From a virus: a DNA stretch of 64,000 nt. Positions 7,278 to 16,644 of the stretch are shown here, in pieces. The stretch spans positions 31,397-95,396 of the IMG/VR virus record IMGVR_UViG_3300003690_000024. One strand, 5' to 3'. Below the pieces are notes generated by a model that searched no databases, had not been told where the DNA came from, and was given only the letters and a program-made list of their open reading frames with translations. Position 1 is the first letter of the stretch, and the number at the start of each line of letters is the position of its first letter. The translations under genes were made by a program, and so were the position numbers.

Positions 7278-10200
7278 ATGCCAGCACTTCGAACCCCACG
7301 TAAATATAAAGGCAAGTCAACGGGAATTCCTTTTTCGGCGGTTGAAAAGGGTTCTACGCGCTATAAGCTTAAGCTTAAAATAGATCAGGCCGTTGCGAAT
7401 TTTGATCAGCCTGCGGCAATAGAAGAGGCTGTCGATCGATATATCATTCATTATTTTCCTGAATTTTATATTGCGCTTTATGATCAACCTGCGTTTATGG
7501 CGGCCAATGAGGATCCAAACGACGCCCAGGCCGCTTTTGTCGTTCTGTGGATGTACGAGACATTGAGGGTCCAGCTTGGGAATAAAATAGAAATAGACGC
7601 GCAATATCCCACCTCTCCTCCCTCCGATAACGAAATAATGATTTTTAGCTTAAGATACGATGTTTTTAAAGCACGGGAGCAACTAACCAATCAAATGTTT
7701 CAGGGTGAGACAGACCAAAAACAAATGCCTTCCTTTGAGGCGAGTCTGAATTACTTTAATAGTGAAAATGGATTCGGCCCCACTGAAAGTCAGACAGAAT
7801 TTCCTATCAAAAAGATGCCAGCAATTTCTCAGAGTTTACAGGGTGCTTTCACAAAATTCAGTAAACAGCAGAAACGATCAAGAGGCCCGAAGGCGCCTAT
7901 ATCAGTCGACTTTAATTCTGTGGGGACCTCAGTTGGTAAAATAATGGCTACCCTCGTTGGTGAGCTCATGGAGACAGTTAAAGGCGCCGGCAGAACTTAT
8001 AAATTTAGAGAAGGGGATACCTTAACACTTTATTTTGGGGCCTCTACTTCGTCACCGTCGACTGAAAAGGCTGTTGTGGTTCCTGATTCTGTGATCACGG
8101 ATATAAAATATTTAGCTACCGATAAATCAATTGCCGCAGAACAGTTAAAAGTGGGACACTTTTCTCTCGTAAAGTATAGTCCACTTATAAAGGATAAGGT
8201 TGTGTTAGGCGCCTTAAAAAACTACAGTTTAGTCCTGAAGATGGATAAGGAAGCCTCCAAAAGGGGCCCCAATTCGTTTTCGGTTGATGAATTTTTTGGG
8301 GAAGCACTTGGTGTCGACACCGCTGACGGCTTTCCTTTAGAGTGGGACACATCCAATGATTCTGATGTGGAACAGGACGATGAAAATAATGCTTTAATAA
8401 ATACGGCAGTTGACCTAGGAATCATTGATATTGCCGACACCGCCGGTCTTCAAGTGAGCATCGCCGCGTATACCACAGAACAGCTTACCACTCTCAACGC
8501 AGCAGTAACCCAAAATCCCGAGCTTTATACCGAGGTGTTTGCGGGACAAGAAAAGAAAAAAGATGAAGCTTCCCCCGACTTTTTAAACCAGATTGAAAAA
8601 GTATTAGCGGACGGCCCGATGGGTGCTGTTGCCGACAATAGCCCAGTGGGGGCATTTTTCCGCCACTTTGGTATCGATACACTCGTAAAAGAGGCGCTTT
8701 TGTGCCTTACTTTTGGGATAAATTTTGAAATCGATCGCATTACTGCCCTTATCGGCGAAATTAAGGGCCTAGCTTTCAGTGGCAACATAGTAGTAGAGTT
8801 TGGGGGTTCAGTTAAGGGAGTTACAAAGCCTCAAATATCGCTCCCTTCTCTCGGTGATCTCTCGTTAAGTTTCCCAATGTTTACCATTACAGGCGATATC
8901 TGGAAGATGATTCTAGAGATTATTATTGAAAGTCTTGAAAAAGCCTTAATTCAAGTGATTGCTCAGCTTGTAGAGCTTCTTCGCGAACTGTGTGACTTTA
9001 ATAATCCAAGGTCCCGAGATTATGGCGACACAAATATGCGCGATCTGATGCCCCTCACAGCGCCAGGCACAAAACGGGGCGCTAGGGGACAAGAGGACGA
9101 CTCTAATCCTGATATGGGCGCGCAACACGACCCGTTTGATCCCTTTAGGGGCTCCAATGTAGAGGAAGCCTCGGGGATGACACCAGATGAGATCCTCGAC
9201 TATCTTGAAGATCTTTCATCTATTTTAAGTTCTATGGAGATATGTGTATTGCTCACTAATCCAGCATCGGCCGAAGAAGATCTCCTTCAAAAAATATTAG
9301 ATTATAATTTAGCGTACGGGGCCAATGCACAAGTTGCACAACAGATGACCACCTTTACAGAAATCATAGGATTTTTTGCTGAGTTGGCCAAAGTGGTGGA
9401 TGTAACAGACTTGTGTAACGAGATCGCAAACGAGGTTGCAGTTCTTAATCAAGACAATCTCTGCCTTACCGAAGATGACATCCAATCTGTTAATATGGAT
9501 GATGTGGATAATATTGAGACTCTTTTGGATATTTTGAAAAACGGCTTGCGACCAGGCGTTGCGGGAGTTCCGGAGGTCTTCAGGCCTAATTTCGAATGTC
9601 CAGATAAACCCAACTATGTAGAAGACCCCACCTTTAGAAAATCAATCTACGAGACACTCAATGTTCTGATAGAAACGGTTGAGCTTCAGTTTAGCTATTC
9701 GACAGAATCTATTAAGAATGTACTGTTGGACTCCCGACTGACTGCAGCCGGCGGAGCGGCGTTTGATGCGATCGGCGCAGCTGAAGTTCCGCCTCTCTCT
9801 GAAGAGTGGGCTCCGGCGCCTAATAAGGCGATGATTGATATATTGAAGGCTATGATACAGGGCTTCGAAAACGTTGAGCAATATTCGGACGACATTGAAG
9901 ACTGCATCAACGATAATCAAGATGTTTTTGGTTTAGACGTAAATCTCGACTTCGACGACATCACCAGGATCCTGAATGTCGTAAAAGAAGGAATGGAACT
10001 CGGCTTCGCTACTGGTGGACAACTAGGAGGCCTTGTCGACACGCTTGGAGACTTGTCAAACGCCTCGGAGCAAGGTACCCCTCTCATATCACGAAAAGTT
10101 TTCAATAAACGCTTTTTGAGAGAATTTGAAGATTATATTCTCATTAGCCAGCCCTCGACCGGTTCCACGGGTGCGCCAACATGGAACCAAAACATTCTCA

Positions 10201-12896
10201 ACTCGATGAACCCTGCTTCGTTCATGAACAACACCAACAGACTCTTCAACGTCCCGAGCCAAGGTACCACCGGTGCCGGCGGCGCCTACAATTTTAGGGG
10301 ATCCGACCCGGCCTCGATGACGAACCTGCTCGGCTACGGCCGCGAGATTCTTACGTGGTACTTTCGGCCGCTTATGACAAAGTCGGGGGGCACCCAATTC
10401 ACGACGGCCGCCGCCGAGACCGCGGCCCAGGCCGCGGCCCTCAAGAAATTCGCTTCATGGGGGACCGGGACGATCAAGCTGTGGTACCCCCCTTACCAGG
10501 ACACGACCCTCGATGGTCTGTCGAGTTTCGCCCTGCATGCAATAGGCGTTTCAACTACGTCCGAAGCGGGTGCAGACTTTGCGGGTGACATACTGCCGGA
10601 TACTGAGATAGCCAACCTTACTATGGATCCGTTTATTGAGAGTGTTAAGAGTACTCTTCGAACTGATAGATATCCCCCGGGTAATTCCATCTTCTATCAA
10701 CCCGCGGCGGAGAAGTATGCACAACGCCGCGCCTTCCCGATGGCCAATGCGCTCTTGACCGATTATTTGTTTGATTATTATATTAAGAACGGGGTATTTG
10801 ATGCAGCAACCCTTCAGTCACTTAGCTTTTTCCATAATAACGAAAATTGCCAGCCAGGAGATACATCTGATCTTTTAGATGTCGGCGACATCCTTAACAA
10901 GATGCTTCGGATGTTTGAAAAGCTCGCATGCGGTAGCGACCTTCCGGCGCGTAAAAAAGTACGGCTAGCTCTAAAATATGGAATGTATCTTCTGTTTGTG
11001 CAAATCCATATTGCAGAATTTATTATTAAAAACATATTTGTGTTCGCAGCCACAGAAATAGATGAACTATTTGCTAAGCCATTTATAACCATGTATATGC
11101 GCGCGCAGATCGAGAATTCAATGGCAAACTATCTTGCTGATATTGATGAATCGGTACGAGATATGTTTGTAAACGATCTCACCGAGTTATTCCAACAAGT
11201 TAATCAGGTTGAGGGTGGTATTACAGATTACGAAGGGAACGTAGTTTTTAATTCTGGGGAAAAGTTACCCCCAGATGAGGCTACCTATAATAAGATTATT
11301 AACTATTTGATTGGTGAAAGGATTATGGATTCAAAATCTGCAGTGAACAATGCCATTAAGCAGGCCCACCCAAATGCAAATCCAAAGCCGCTAGATGAAA
11401 TTTTCTTACATTCCATTCCTGCCTACCAGACCGCCGCGGAGTGGGCCAACGGCGGCCCGTTTCACTTGGACCCGCATTTCCAGGATGAGTTCGGCCAGGA
11501 CGATGGCTTTTTCCTTCCCCGGCCGGCCGGCAACACCCGCCGTGTCACCATCCAACGAGATTTTGGGCTCGACCACGACCGGCCACGCCTATTTATATTA
11601 AAGTCTTATTATCCACGAGTCGATCTTCTGCGTCAGTCTCGTACCCTGGGCCCCGACAGCTTTGTATCCGCGACCCTGATCCCACGGGGCATCTTCAGCG
11701 TCGACGAGATGGTCGAGCTCGGCCCGCCCACGGCCTTGCCCTTCGACAACAACCTCCGTCTCATGCTCCTCCAAATGGACACCGACATCGAGAACGGGCT
11801 CGGAATAGAATATATCATACGATATAAATTTTTCCTTTCTTTTCCGGACCCAGACATGTCCGCCCCCGCCGAGCGGGCCCTCGTCACCGAGCATCGACTT
11901 TATCCCCTTCTGCCGGCCGGTGATTCTGGAACTTCAGGCGCCGAGCTGGGGAGTCGTCCGGTATGGGTCGAGAGCGACCATACTTTTGATAGAACCGTCT
12001 GGTTGCCGTCTTCCGGACCAGGTGGCCGAAGAGAGTTCGAGCAAGCGCGCCCCGGGCAGGGCGAGGATTTCAAACCCATCACCCTTACGCAAGACGACGT
12101 TGACTTCTTGATGGGAATCCCGGAGTATCAAGACTATTTTACAAACGTGTTTGACAAAGGAGTGTTAAGTATGATTCCTATCATACAAAACTTCTACTTA
12201 ACAACCAAATATTTCGATGAAATTACCGGCGCGATGAAGCCTCCGAAAGATGCATGCCTTAATATTGTAAAAAATACTATCGCAAGTGACGACAAATATG
12301 ACAAGACCCCAGATATGAGTCGCGACAACGTTGCCAGCTTTACTAATACCTTTAGTGGCGATGACGCTTTTGAGTCTTTTATGCGTGATTTTATTTTGAT
12401 AATGCTCATCAAGACGCCTATTGATATTCTTAAGGGGATCCTTGAATTGATTGATCCTCACGTTGCTATCAGCAAGATGATCAAAACTATCACCGGACAA
12501 GTGTTTAACATCTTGAGTCGCGTGTTTGACGAAATCCTTGACTCGGCCCCGGAAGAACTCACCACGGTGATCGATAGTGGCGAAAAACTATTGGCTATTG
12601 TCTTGTGTCTCGTGGATGTGGTAATGAAGAATCCTCCTGGCACCCCTCCCGGCCCCGCGCAGGACATGTTGTTGAAACAAAACATGGAGGCCTTCTTCCC
12701 GCGCATCACGGCCGAAGGTATTGATTTCTTGGGGTCAATAATGGGAATGTTTATGATACCTCCTTCACCTCTAGGTATCCTTTATTTGCTTCTCTCACTA
12801 ATTAATGTGGAAGTTCCCGAGTTCGGGGTGGACACCGGAGATAATGCAGTAGTGAATTCATCGGATCCATCCGCGCCAACCGCTCCCGATTGTTAG
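7278..12896 (+). CDS. Giant baseplate-region virion protein (1872 aa), function unknown
   Basis: A single uninterrupted 1872-codon gene between the spike-like gene and the gp25 gene. I recognise no domain. Residues about 530-570 and 1660-1850 hold hydrophobic or amphipathic helices (MILEIIIESLEKALIQVIAQ; ILIMLIKTPIDILKGILELI), which could span or contact membrane during injection. It lacks the uniform coiled-coil pattern of a classical tape measure, although its length and place would allow that role. Base composition is patchy: parts of 10130-10600 and 11420-12090 are far richer in G+C than the surrounding gene, suggesting domain replacement. Several internal patches repeat the phrase that conserved phage virion proteins show, but I make no functional claim. 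Confidence 0.7.
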   Translation: MPALRTPRKYKGKSTGIPFSAVEKGSTRYKLKLKIDQAVANFDQPAAIEEAVDRYIIHYFPEFYIALYDQPAFMAANEDPNDAQAAFVVLWMYETLRVQLGNKIEIDAQYPTSPPSDNEIMIFSLRYDVFKAREQLTNQMFQGETDQKQMPSFEASLNYFNSENGFGPTESQTEFPIKKMPAISQSLQGAFTKFSKQQKRSRGPKAPISVDFNSVGTSVGKIMATLVGELMETVKGAGRTYKFREGDTLTLYFGASTSSPSTEKAVVVPDSVITDIKYLATDKSIAAEQLKVGHFSLVKYSPLIKDKVVLGALKNYSLVLKMDKEASKRGPNSFSVDEFFGEALGVDTADGFPLEWDTSNDSDVEQDDENNALINTAVDLGIIDIADTAGLQVSIAAYTTEQLTTLNAAVTQNPELYTEVFAGQEKKKDEASPDFLNQIEKVLADGPMGAVADNSPVGAFFRHFGIDTLVKEALLCLTFGINFEIDRITALIGEIKGLAFSGNIVVEFGGSVKGVTKPQISLPSLGDLSLSFPMFTITGDIWKMILEIIIESLEKALIQVIAQLVELLRELCDFNNPRSRDYGDTNMRDLMPLTAPGTKRGARGQEDDSNPDMGAQHDPFDPFRGSNVEEASGMTPDEILDYLEDLSSILSSMEICVLLTNPASAEEDLLQKILDYNLAYGANAQVAQQMTTFTEIIGFFAELAKVVDVTDLCNEIANEVAVLNQDNLCLTEDDIQSVNMDDVDNIETLLDILKNGLRPGVAGVPEVFRPNFECPDKPNYVEDPTFRKSIYETLNVLIETVELQFSYSTESIKNVLLDSRLTAAGGAAFDAIGAAEVPPLSEEWAPAPNKAMIDILKAMIQGFENVEQYSDDIEDCINDNQDVFGLDVNLDFDDITRILNVVKEGMELGFATGGQLGGLVDTLGDLSNASEQGTPLISRKVFNKRFLREFEDYILISQPSTGSTGAPTWNQNILNSMNPASFMNNTNRLFNVPSQGTTGAGGAYNFRGSDPASMTNLLGYGREILTWYFRPLMTKSGGTQFTTAAAETAAQAAALKKFASWGTGTIKLWYPPYQDTTLDGLSSFALHAIGVSTTSEAGADFAGDILPDTEIANLTMDPFIESVKSTLRTDRYPPGNSIFYQPAAEKYAQRRAFPMANALLTDYLFDYYIKNGVFDAATLQSLSFFHNNENCQPGDTSDLLDVGDILNKMLRMFEKLACGSDLPARKKVRLALKYGMYLLFVQIHIAEFIIKNIFVFAATEIDELFAKPFITMYMRAQIENSMANYLADIDESVRDMFVNDLTELFQQVNQVEGGITDYEGNVVFNSGEKLPPDEATYNKIINYLIGERIMDSKSAVNNAIKQAHPNANPKPLDEIFLHSIPAYQTAAEWANGGPFHLDPHFQDEFGQDDGFFLPRPAGNTRRVTIQRDFGLDHDRPRLFILKSYYPRVDLLRQSRTLGPDSFVSATLIPRGIFSVDEMVELGPPTALPFDNNLRLMLLQMDTDIENGLGIEYIIRYKFFLSFPDPDMSAPAERALVTEHRLYPLLPAGDSGTSGAELGSRPVWVESDHTFDRTVWLPSSGPGGRREFEQARPGQGEDFKPITLTQDDVDFLMGIPEYQDYFTNVFDKGVLSMIPIIQNFYLTTKYFDEITGAMKPPKDACLNIVKNTIASDDKYDKTPDMSRDNVASFTNTFSGDDAFESFMRDFILIMLIKTPIDILKGILELIDPHVAISKMIKTITGQVFNILSRVFDEILDSAPEELTTVIDSGEKLLAIVLCLVDVVMKNPPGTPPGPAQDMLLKQNMEAFFPRITAEGIDFLGSIMGMFMIPPSPLGILYLLLSLINVEVPEFGVDTGDNAVVNSSDPSAPTAPDC

Positions 12897-12906
12897 AGGT
12901 GTCATA

Positions 12907-13299
12907 GTGTCGTCAGGACTGTCAGTTAAATTACCATTAACAACGAGCCCTACTTTTGGGGCCTATAATTTAAATACCACTTTCAAAGAAGTCGCCCGGC
13001 AGAACTTAAAAATGCTAGTTCTTACGGTGCCAGGGGAGCGCATTATGGACCCTAGCTTTGGGGTGGGCCTCAAAAGGTATTTGTTCGAGTTTAATGGTCC
13101 CGAAACCTATAGTAAGATTAGTTCAAAAATTCACGAACAGGTTGCGAAGTATATGTCATATATTGCTATTACAAATCTTAACTTTCAAATACCCGAAAGC
13201 AACCCAGATTTGTTTCCTCACACGATGTCGCTGAGGATATCTTTTAATATTGTTCCCCTGGCGACAGAAGCTGCTCTTCAAATTGATGTAAAGAACTAA
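12907..13299 (+). CDS. gp25-like baseplate wedge protein
   Basis: A 130-residue GPW/gp25-family protein. The core NLKMLVLTVPGERIMDPSFG (residues about 36-55) is the family signature, followed by VGLKRYLFE. In T4, gp25 joins gp6, gp53 and the sheath initiator region in the baseplate wedge and nucleates sheath polymerisation. It starts with GTG at 12907, with AGAGGTG just upstream. The next gene is a gp6/J-type wedge protein, the usual neighbour of gp25, so the assignment is well supported. Confidence 0.88.
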   Translation: MSSGLSVKLPLTTSPTFGAYNLNTTFKEVARQNLKMLVLTVPGERIMDPSFGVGLKRYLFEFNGPETYSKISSKIHEQVAKYMSYIAITNLNFQIPESNPDLFPHTMSLRISFNIVPLATEAALQIDVKN

Positions 13300-13314
13300 T
13301 TAATGAGATAAAAA

Positions 13315-15108
13315 ATGCCTAAAAAACTACAACCCATTAACTATACAAGCCGTGACTTTGATTCTATTCGCAGAGATTTAGAAGATTACGCAAAAAGATA
13401 TTATCCGAATACCTTTAAAGACTTCAATGAAGCATCATTCGGATCATTGATGCTGGATACTGTATCGTATATTGGCGATATTCTTTCCTTTTATTTAGAC
13501 TATCAAACAAACGAGAGTTTTCTAGAAACGGCGGTCGAATATGAGAATGTCGTGCGCCTTGCGCGCCAGATGGGATTTAGATTAAACACAAGCCCCTCTT
13601 CATTCGGGGTCCTCACTTTCTATGTTCAAATCCCATCCCTCACTAGTGGGCCAAACCTTGCGTATGCTCCGGTACTTAAGGCTGGCTCTGTGTTCTCGTC
13701 GACTGGAGGAGGCCTTTACACACTACTGGAAGATGTCGATTTTGCTAAGAGCAATAATCAAATCGTGGCCGGCCAGATAAATTCCGCAACTGGGTCGCCC
13801 TCAACCTTTGTTATCCGTGCAGTAGGTCGCGGCGTCTCTGGCCGCGTTGTGGTGAAAGAGATCGATATCGGCGAATTTCAAAGATTTACTAGAGTTCAGC
13901 TAGAGACTAGTAACGTGGCAGAAGTTCTTTCTGTTGTGGACTCCGAGGGTCATGAGTATTATGAGGTAGATAATTTATCCCAGAATGTAATTTATAAGTC
14001 CATCCGCAACACAAATACCTCCACCAATGCAACTGTGGGCAATATTCTTAAAGCCACACCGGTAGCTAGAAGATTCACGGTAGAAAGAAACAATGATGAA
14101 ACTTATTTACAGTTCGGATATGGATCAGATTCGGAGCTATTATCCAATTCGGTGGTCGATCCTGCTGATGTTATTATGGATCTCAGCGGCCGCACATATA
14201 TTACTGATCGAGATTTTGATCCCACCAAACTGATTAGTAGCGACAAGTTTGGAATTGCTCCTTCTAATACCACGTTGATTATCAACTATCGTGTAAACAC
14301 CCTAGAAGATGTTAATGCCGCAGTAGGCTCAATTACTCGTGTTGATGGTCCAATATTTAGATTCACTGATCAGAGCGCCCTCTCCGTTGGCCTTCGAAAC
14401 ATTTCAATAACTTCGTTAGAGGTTACTAATGAAGAGCCCTTTGTTGGTGACATTTCGCTTCCCGATTCAGATGAAATAAAACAGCGTGTATTTGGCTATT
14501 ATGCTACGCAGCACCGCGCGGTGACAATTCAGGATTACCAATCAATTGCTTATGGAATGCCCACTAAGTTTGGAGCGATAAAAAGAGTCGCAGTCGTTAG
14601 GGACTTCGATGAATTTAAGAGAAATATAAACCTATATGTGCTTTCTGAGGATACTAGCGGTAAGTTTACAACAGCTAATATAACTCTTAAAAATAATTTA
14701 AAGACCTGGATCTTACAATATAAAATGATTAACGATACCGTTGATATTCTAGATGCGGTAATTGCTAATTTTGGTATAAATTATGTGGTTACTTTAGATT
14801 TAGATGCGAACAGATATACGGTGATCAACAAGGCCAATGCTGCGATCGCTGCACATCTTCGTAAGAATATCTATGCCATTGGTGAAGAGATACTCATCAC
14901 TGACTTTTATAAAATTTTACAAAAGATAGAAGGAATCATAGACGTGATAGATCTGGAAGTTGTTGGAAAGTCGGGAGTAAGTTACTCAGATCTAGACTAC
15001 GATTTTGAAGGGAGTCTCGCGGCGAACGGCCGCACGATCCTCGCCGCAAAAAATGTTGCATTCGAGCTGAAGTTTCCGAATATAGATATCAAAGGATCTA
15101 TTCAATAA
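13315..15108 (+). CDS. gp6 / baseplate J-like wedge protein
   Basis: A 597-residue protein opening with PINYTSRDFDSIRRDLEDYA and then FKDFNEASFGSLMLDTVSYI, the conserved start of T4 gp6-type and J-type wedge proteins. YQTNESFLETAVEYENVVRL and ARQMGFRLNTSPSSFG follow. The later segment LPDSDEIKQRVFGYYATQHR and AVTIQDYQSIAYG is also family-typical. Gp6 dimers form the backbone ring of the contractile-tail baseplate. ATG 13315 follows gp25 by 15 bases. The stop overlaps the next ATG (TAATG). Confidence 0.88.
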   Translation: MPKKLQPINYTSRDFDSIRRDLEDYAKRYYPNTFKDFNEASFGSLMLDTVSYIGDILSFYLDYQTNESFLETAVEYENVVRLARQMGFRLNTSPSSFGVLTFYVQIPSLTSGPNLAYAPVLKAGSVFSSTGGGLYTLLEDVDFAKSNNQIVAGQINSATGSPSTFVIRAVGRGVSGRVVVKEIDIGEFQRFTRVQLETSNVAEVLSVVDSEGHEYYEVDNLSQNVIYKSIRNTNTSTNATVGNILKATPVARRFTVERNNDETYLQFGYGSDSELLSNSVVDPADVIMDLSGRTYITDRDFDPTKLISSDKFGIAPSNTTLIINYRVNTLEDVNAAVGSITRVDGPIFRFTDQSALSVGLRNISITSLEVTNEEPFVGDISLPDSDEIKQRVFGYYATQHRAVTIQDYQSIAYGMPTKFGAIKRVAVVRDFDEFKRNINLYVLSEDTSGKFTTANITLKNNLKTWILQYKMINDTVDILDAVIANFGINYVVTLDLDANRYTVINKANAAIAAHLRKNIYAIGEEILITDFYKILQKIEGIIDVIDLEVVGKSGVSYSDLDYDFEGSLAANGRTILAAKNVAFELKFPNIDIKGSIQ

Positions 15109-16637
15109 TGAGTATTTTCAGATATACAGCTAGCGCCGACAACACTATTACAAATGCATTCACAGCTAATCTGCTTGAAATTAACCGTGGCTCAGGGTCA
15201 AACATGGGATATGCGGATGCTTTAGAAATTTTTTCCATTTATGGGCAAGCCTCCTCATCCGCGGGCCAAACTCAAGAACTATCACGAGCGCTAATTAACT
15301 TTTCGACAGCATCTATAGCGGCAGACAGAACATCCGGTAAGATTCCGGCTTCTGGCAGCGTATCCTTTTATTTGAGGGTCTTCAACGCGCGAACCCCATT
15401 TACTCTTCCTCAAGATTTTACATTAGTCCTCGCGCCCGTTTCTCGTTCGTGGGTTGAGGGAAGCGGCCTCGATATGGATGAATATAAAGATCTTGGAAAG
15501 TCCAACTGGATGTCCGCAAGCACTACAACGGCATGGACCAGTGTTGGAGGGGACTATCGCACAGGTTCCAATTATGAGGTAGTCTTCCCGCAGGGATATG
15601 AAGACGTAGAACTTGACGTCACCGAGTTGATGGAAAGGTGGCTAGCTGATGAATTTGAGAGTTATGGGTTTGGCGTTCGTCTCACAGCGAGTCAAGAAGC
15701 ATATTACTCCGGCTCTTCGGGGGTAGACACGGGCAGCCTAATTCAGAATACTGATGGTGCAACACAATCATACTATACGAAAAAGTTCTTTTCCAGATCC
15801 ACTGAATTCTTTTTTAAGAGACCAGTTATTGAAGCCAGGTGGGACTCTAGAATTAGCGACGATCGAGAGAACTTCTACTATTCTAGTTCTCTAGCTCCTT
15901 CTCTAGAGAATCTTAATACCATCTATCTTTATAATTACGTGCGCGGGAAGCTTGTCAATATCCCCACCATTGGTACGGGCCCAGTATATGTTTCTTTTTA
16001 TTCTAGCTCCAATAACGTTCCGACAGCCTCTGCAATTAAGCTGTCTGAGGGCGGAGATGTTGTCGCGGCCCTAGATATAAATGCCACAGGTGGCTATGTG
16101 AGCACCGGTATTTACTCCTGCTCGGTTGCCTTAACGGCCGCATCTACACCCTTTGCGCTGGTGCACGATGTATGGAGTAATTACAGCGGCACAATTCAAT
16201 TCTACACGGGATCTATCTATCCAGAATTGATGCCAACTTATGATTCGGCACCTAGCTTCAGCCGCATAACGTCTTGTAAGAATCTTAGAAAGAAGTATTC
16301 TAATCAAGAGACCGCGCGTTTTAGATTTTTTGTGAGAAATAAAAATTGGAGCCCAACGGTGTATACTGTTTCGACTACCAACAATCCAACAGACATTATA
16401 CCAAGCGCTTCATATTCAATTTTTAGAGTAACTGACAACTATAATGCAATTCCATATGGCACTGGCTCTGATTTGAGTACATATTTGTCCTATGATAAGG
16501 AGGGGAATTACTTTGACTTAGACCTATCTTTGCTAGAACAAGACTACATGTATGAAATTAGATTAGCATACTACAATGATAGCATCGGCTCATGGCAAGA
16601 ACAGCCGCAAACGTTTAAATTTAGGGTTGAAGAATAA
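15108..16637 (+). CDS. Virion protein with DNRLRE-like beta domain
   Basis: A 509-residue protein whose start overlaps the wedge gene stop. Residues about 110-210 carry the pattern of DNRLRE/disaggregatase-type beta-sandwich domains: RSWVEGSGLDMDEY, a GGDY segment, EDVELDVTELMERWLADE and YGFGVRLTASQEAYY. The second half is Ser/Thr/Tyr-rich beta structure. Such domains occur in surface and fibre proteins that bind carbohydrate or stabilise fibres. The context, between a baseplate wedge and a LamG adhesin, suggests a baseplate-to-fibre adaptor. That role is inference. Confidence 0.6.
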   Translation: MSIFRYTASADNTITNAFTANLLEINRGSGSNMGYADALEIFSIYGQASSSAGQTQELSRALINFSTASIAADRTSGKIPASGSVSFYLRVFNARTPFTLPQDFTLVLAPVSRSWVEGSGLDMDEYKDLGKSNWMSASTTTAWTSVGGDYRTGSNYEVVFPQGYEDVELDVTELMERWLADEFESYGFGVRLTASQEAYYSGSSGVDTGSLIQNTDGATQSYYTKKFFSRSTEFFFKRPVIEARWDSRISDDRENFYYSSSLAPSLENLNTIYLYNYVRGKLVNIPTIGTGPVYVSFYSSSNNVPTASAIKLSEGGDVVAALDINATGGYVSTGIYSCSVALTAASTPFALVHDVWSNYSGTIQFYTGSIYPELMPTYDSAPSFSRITSCKNLRKKYSNQETARFRFFVRNKNWSPTVYTVSTTNNPTDIIPSASYSIFRVTDNYNAIPYGTGSDLSTYLSYDKEGNYFDLDLSLLEQDYMYEIRLAYYNDSIGSWQEQPQTFKFRVEE

Positions 16638-16644
16638 TTAAGAT

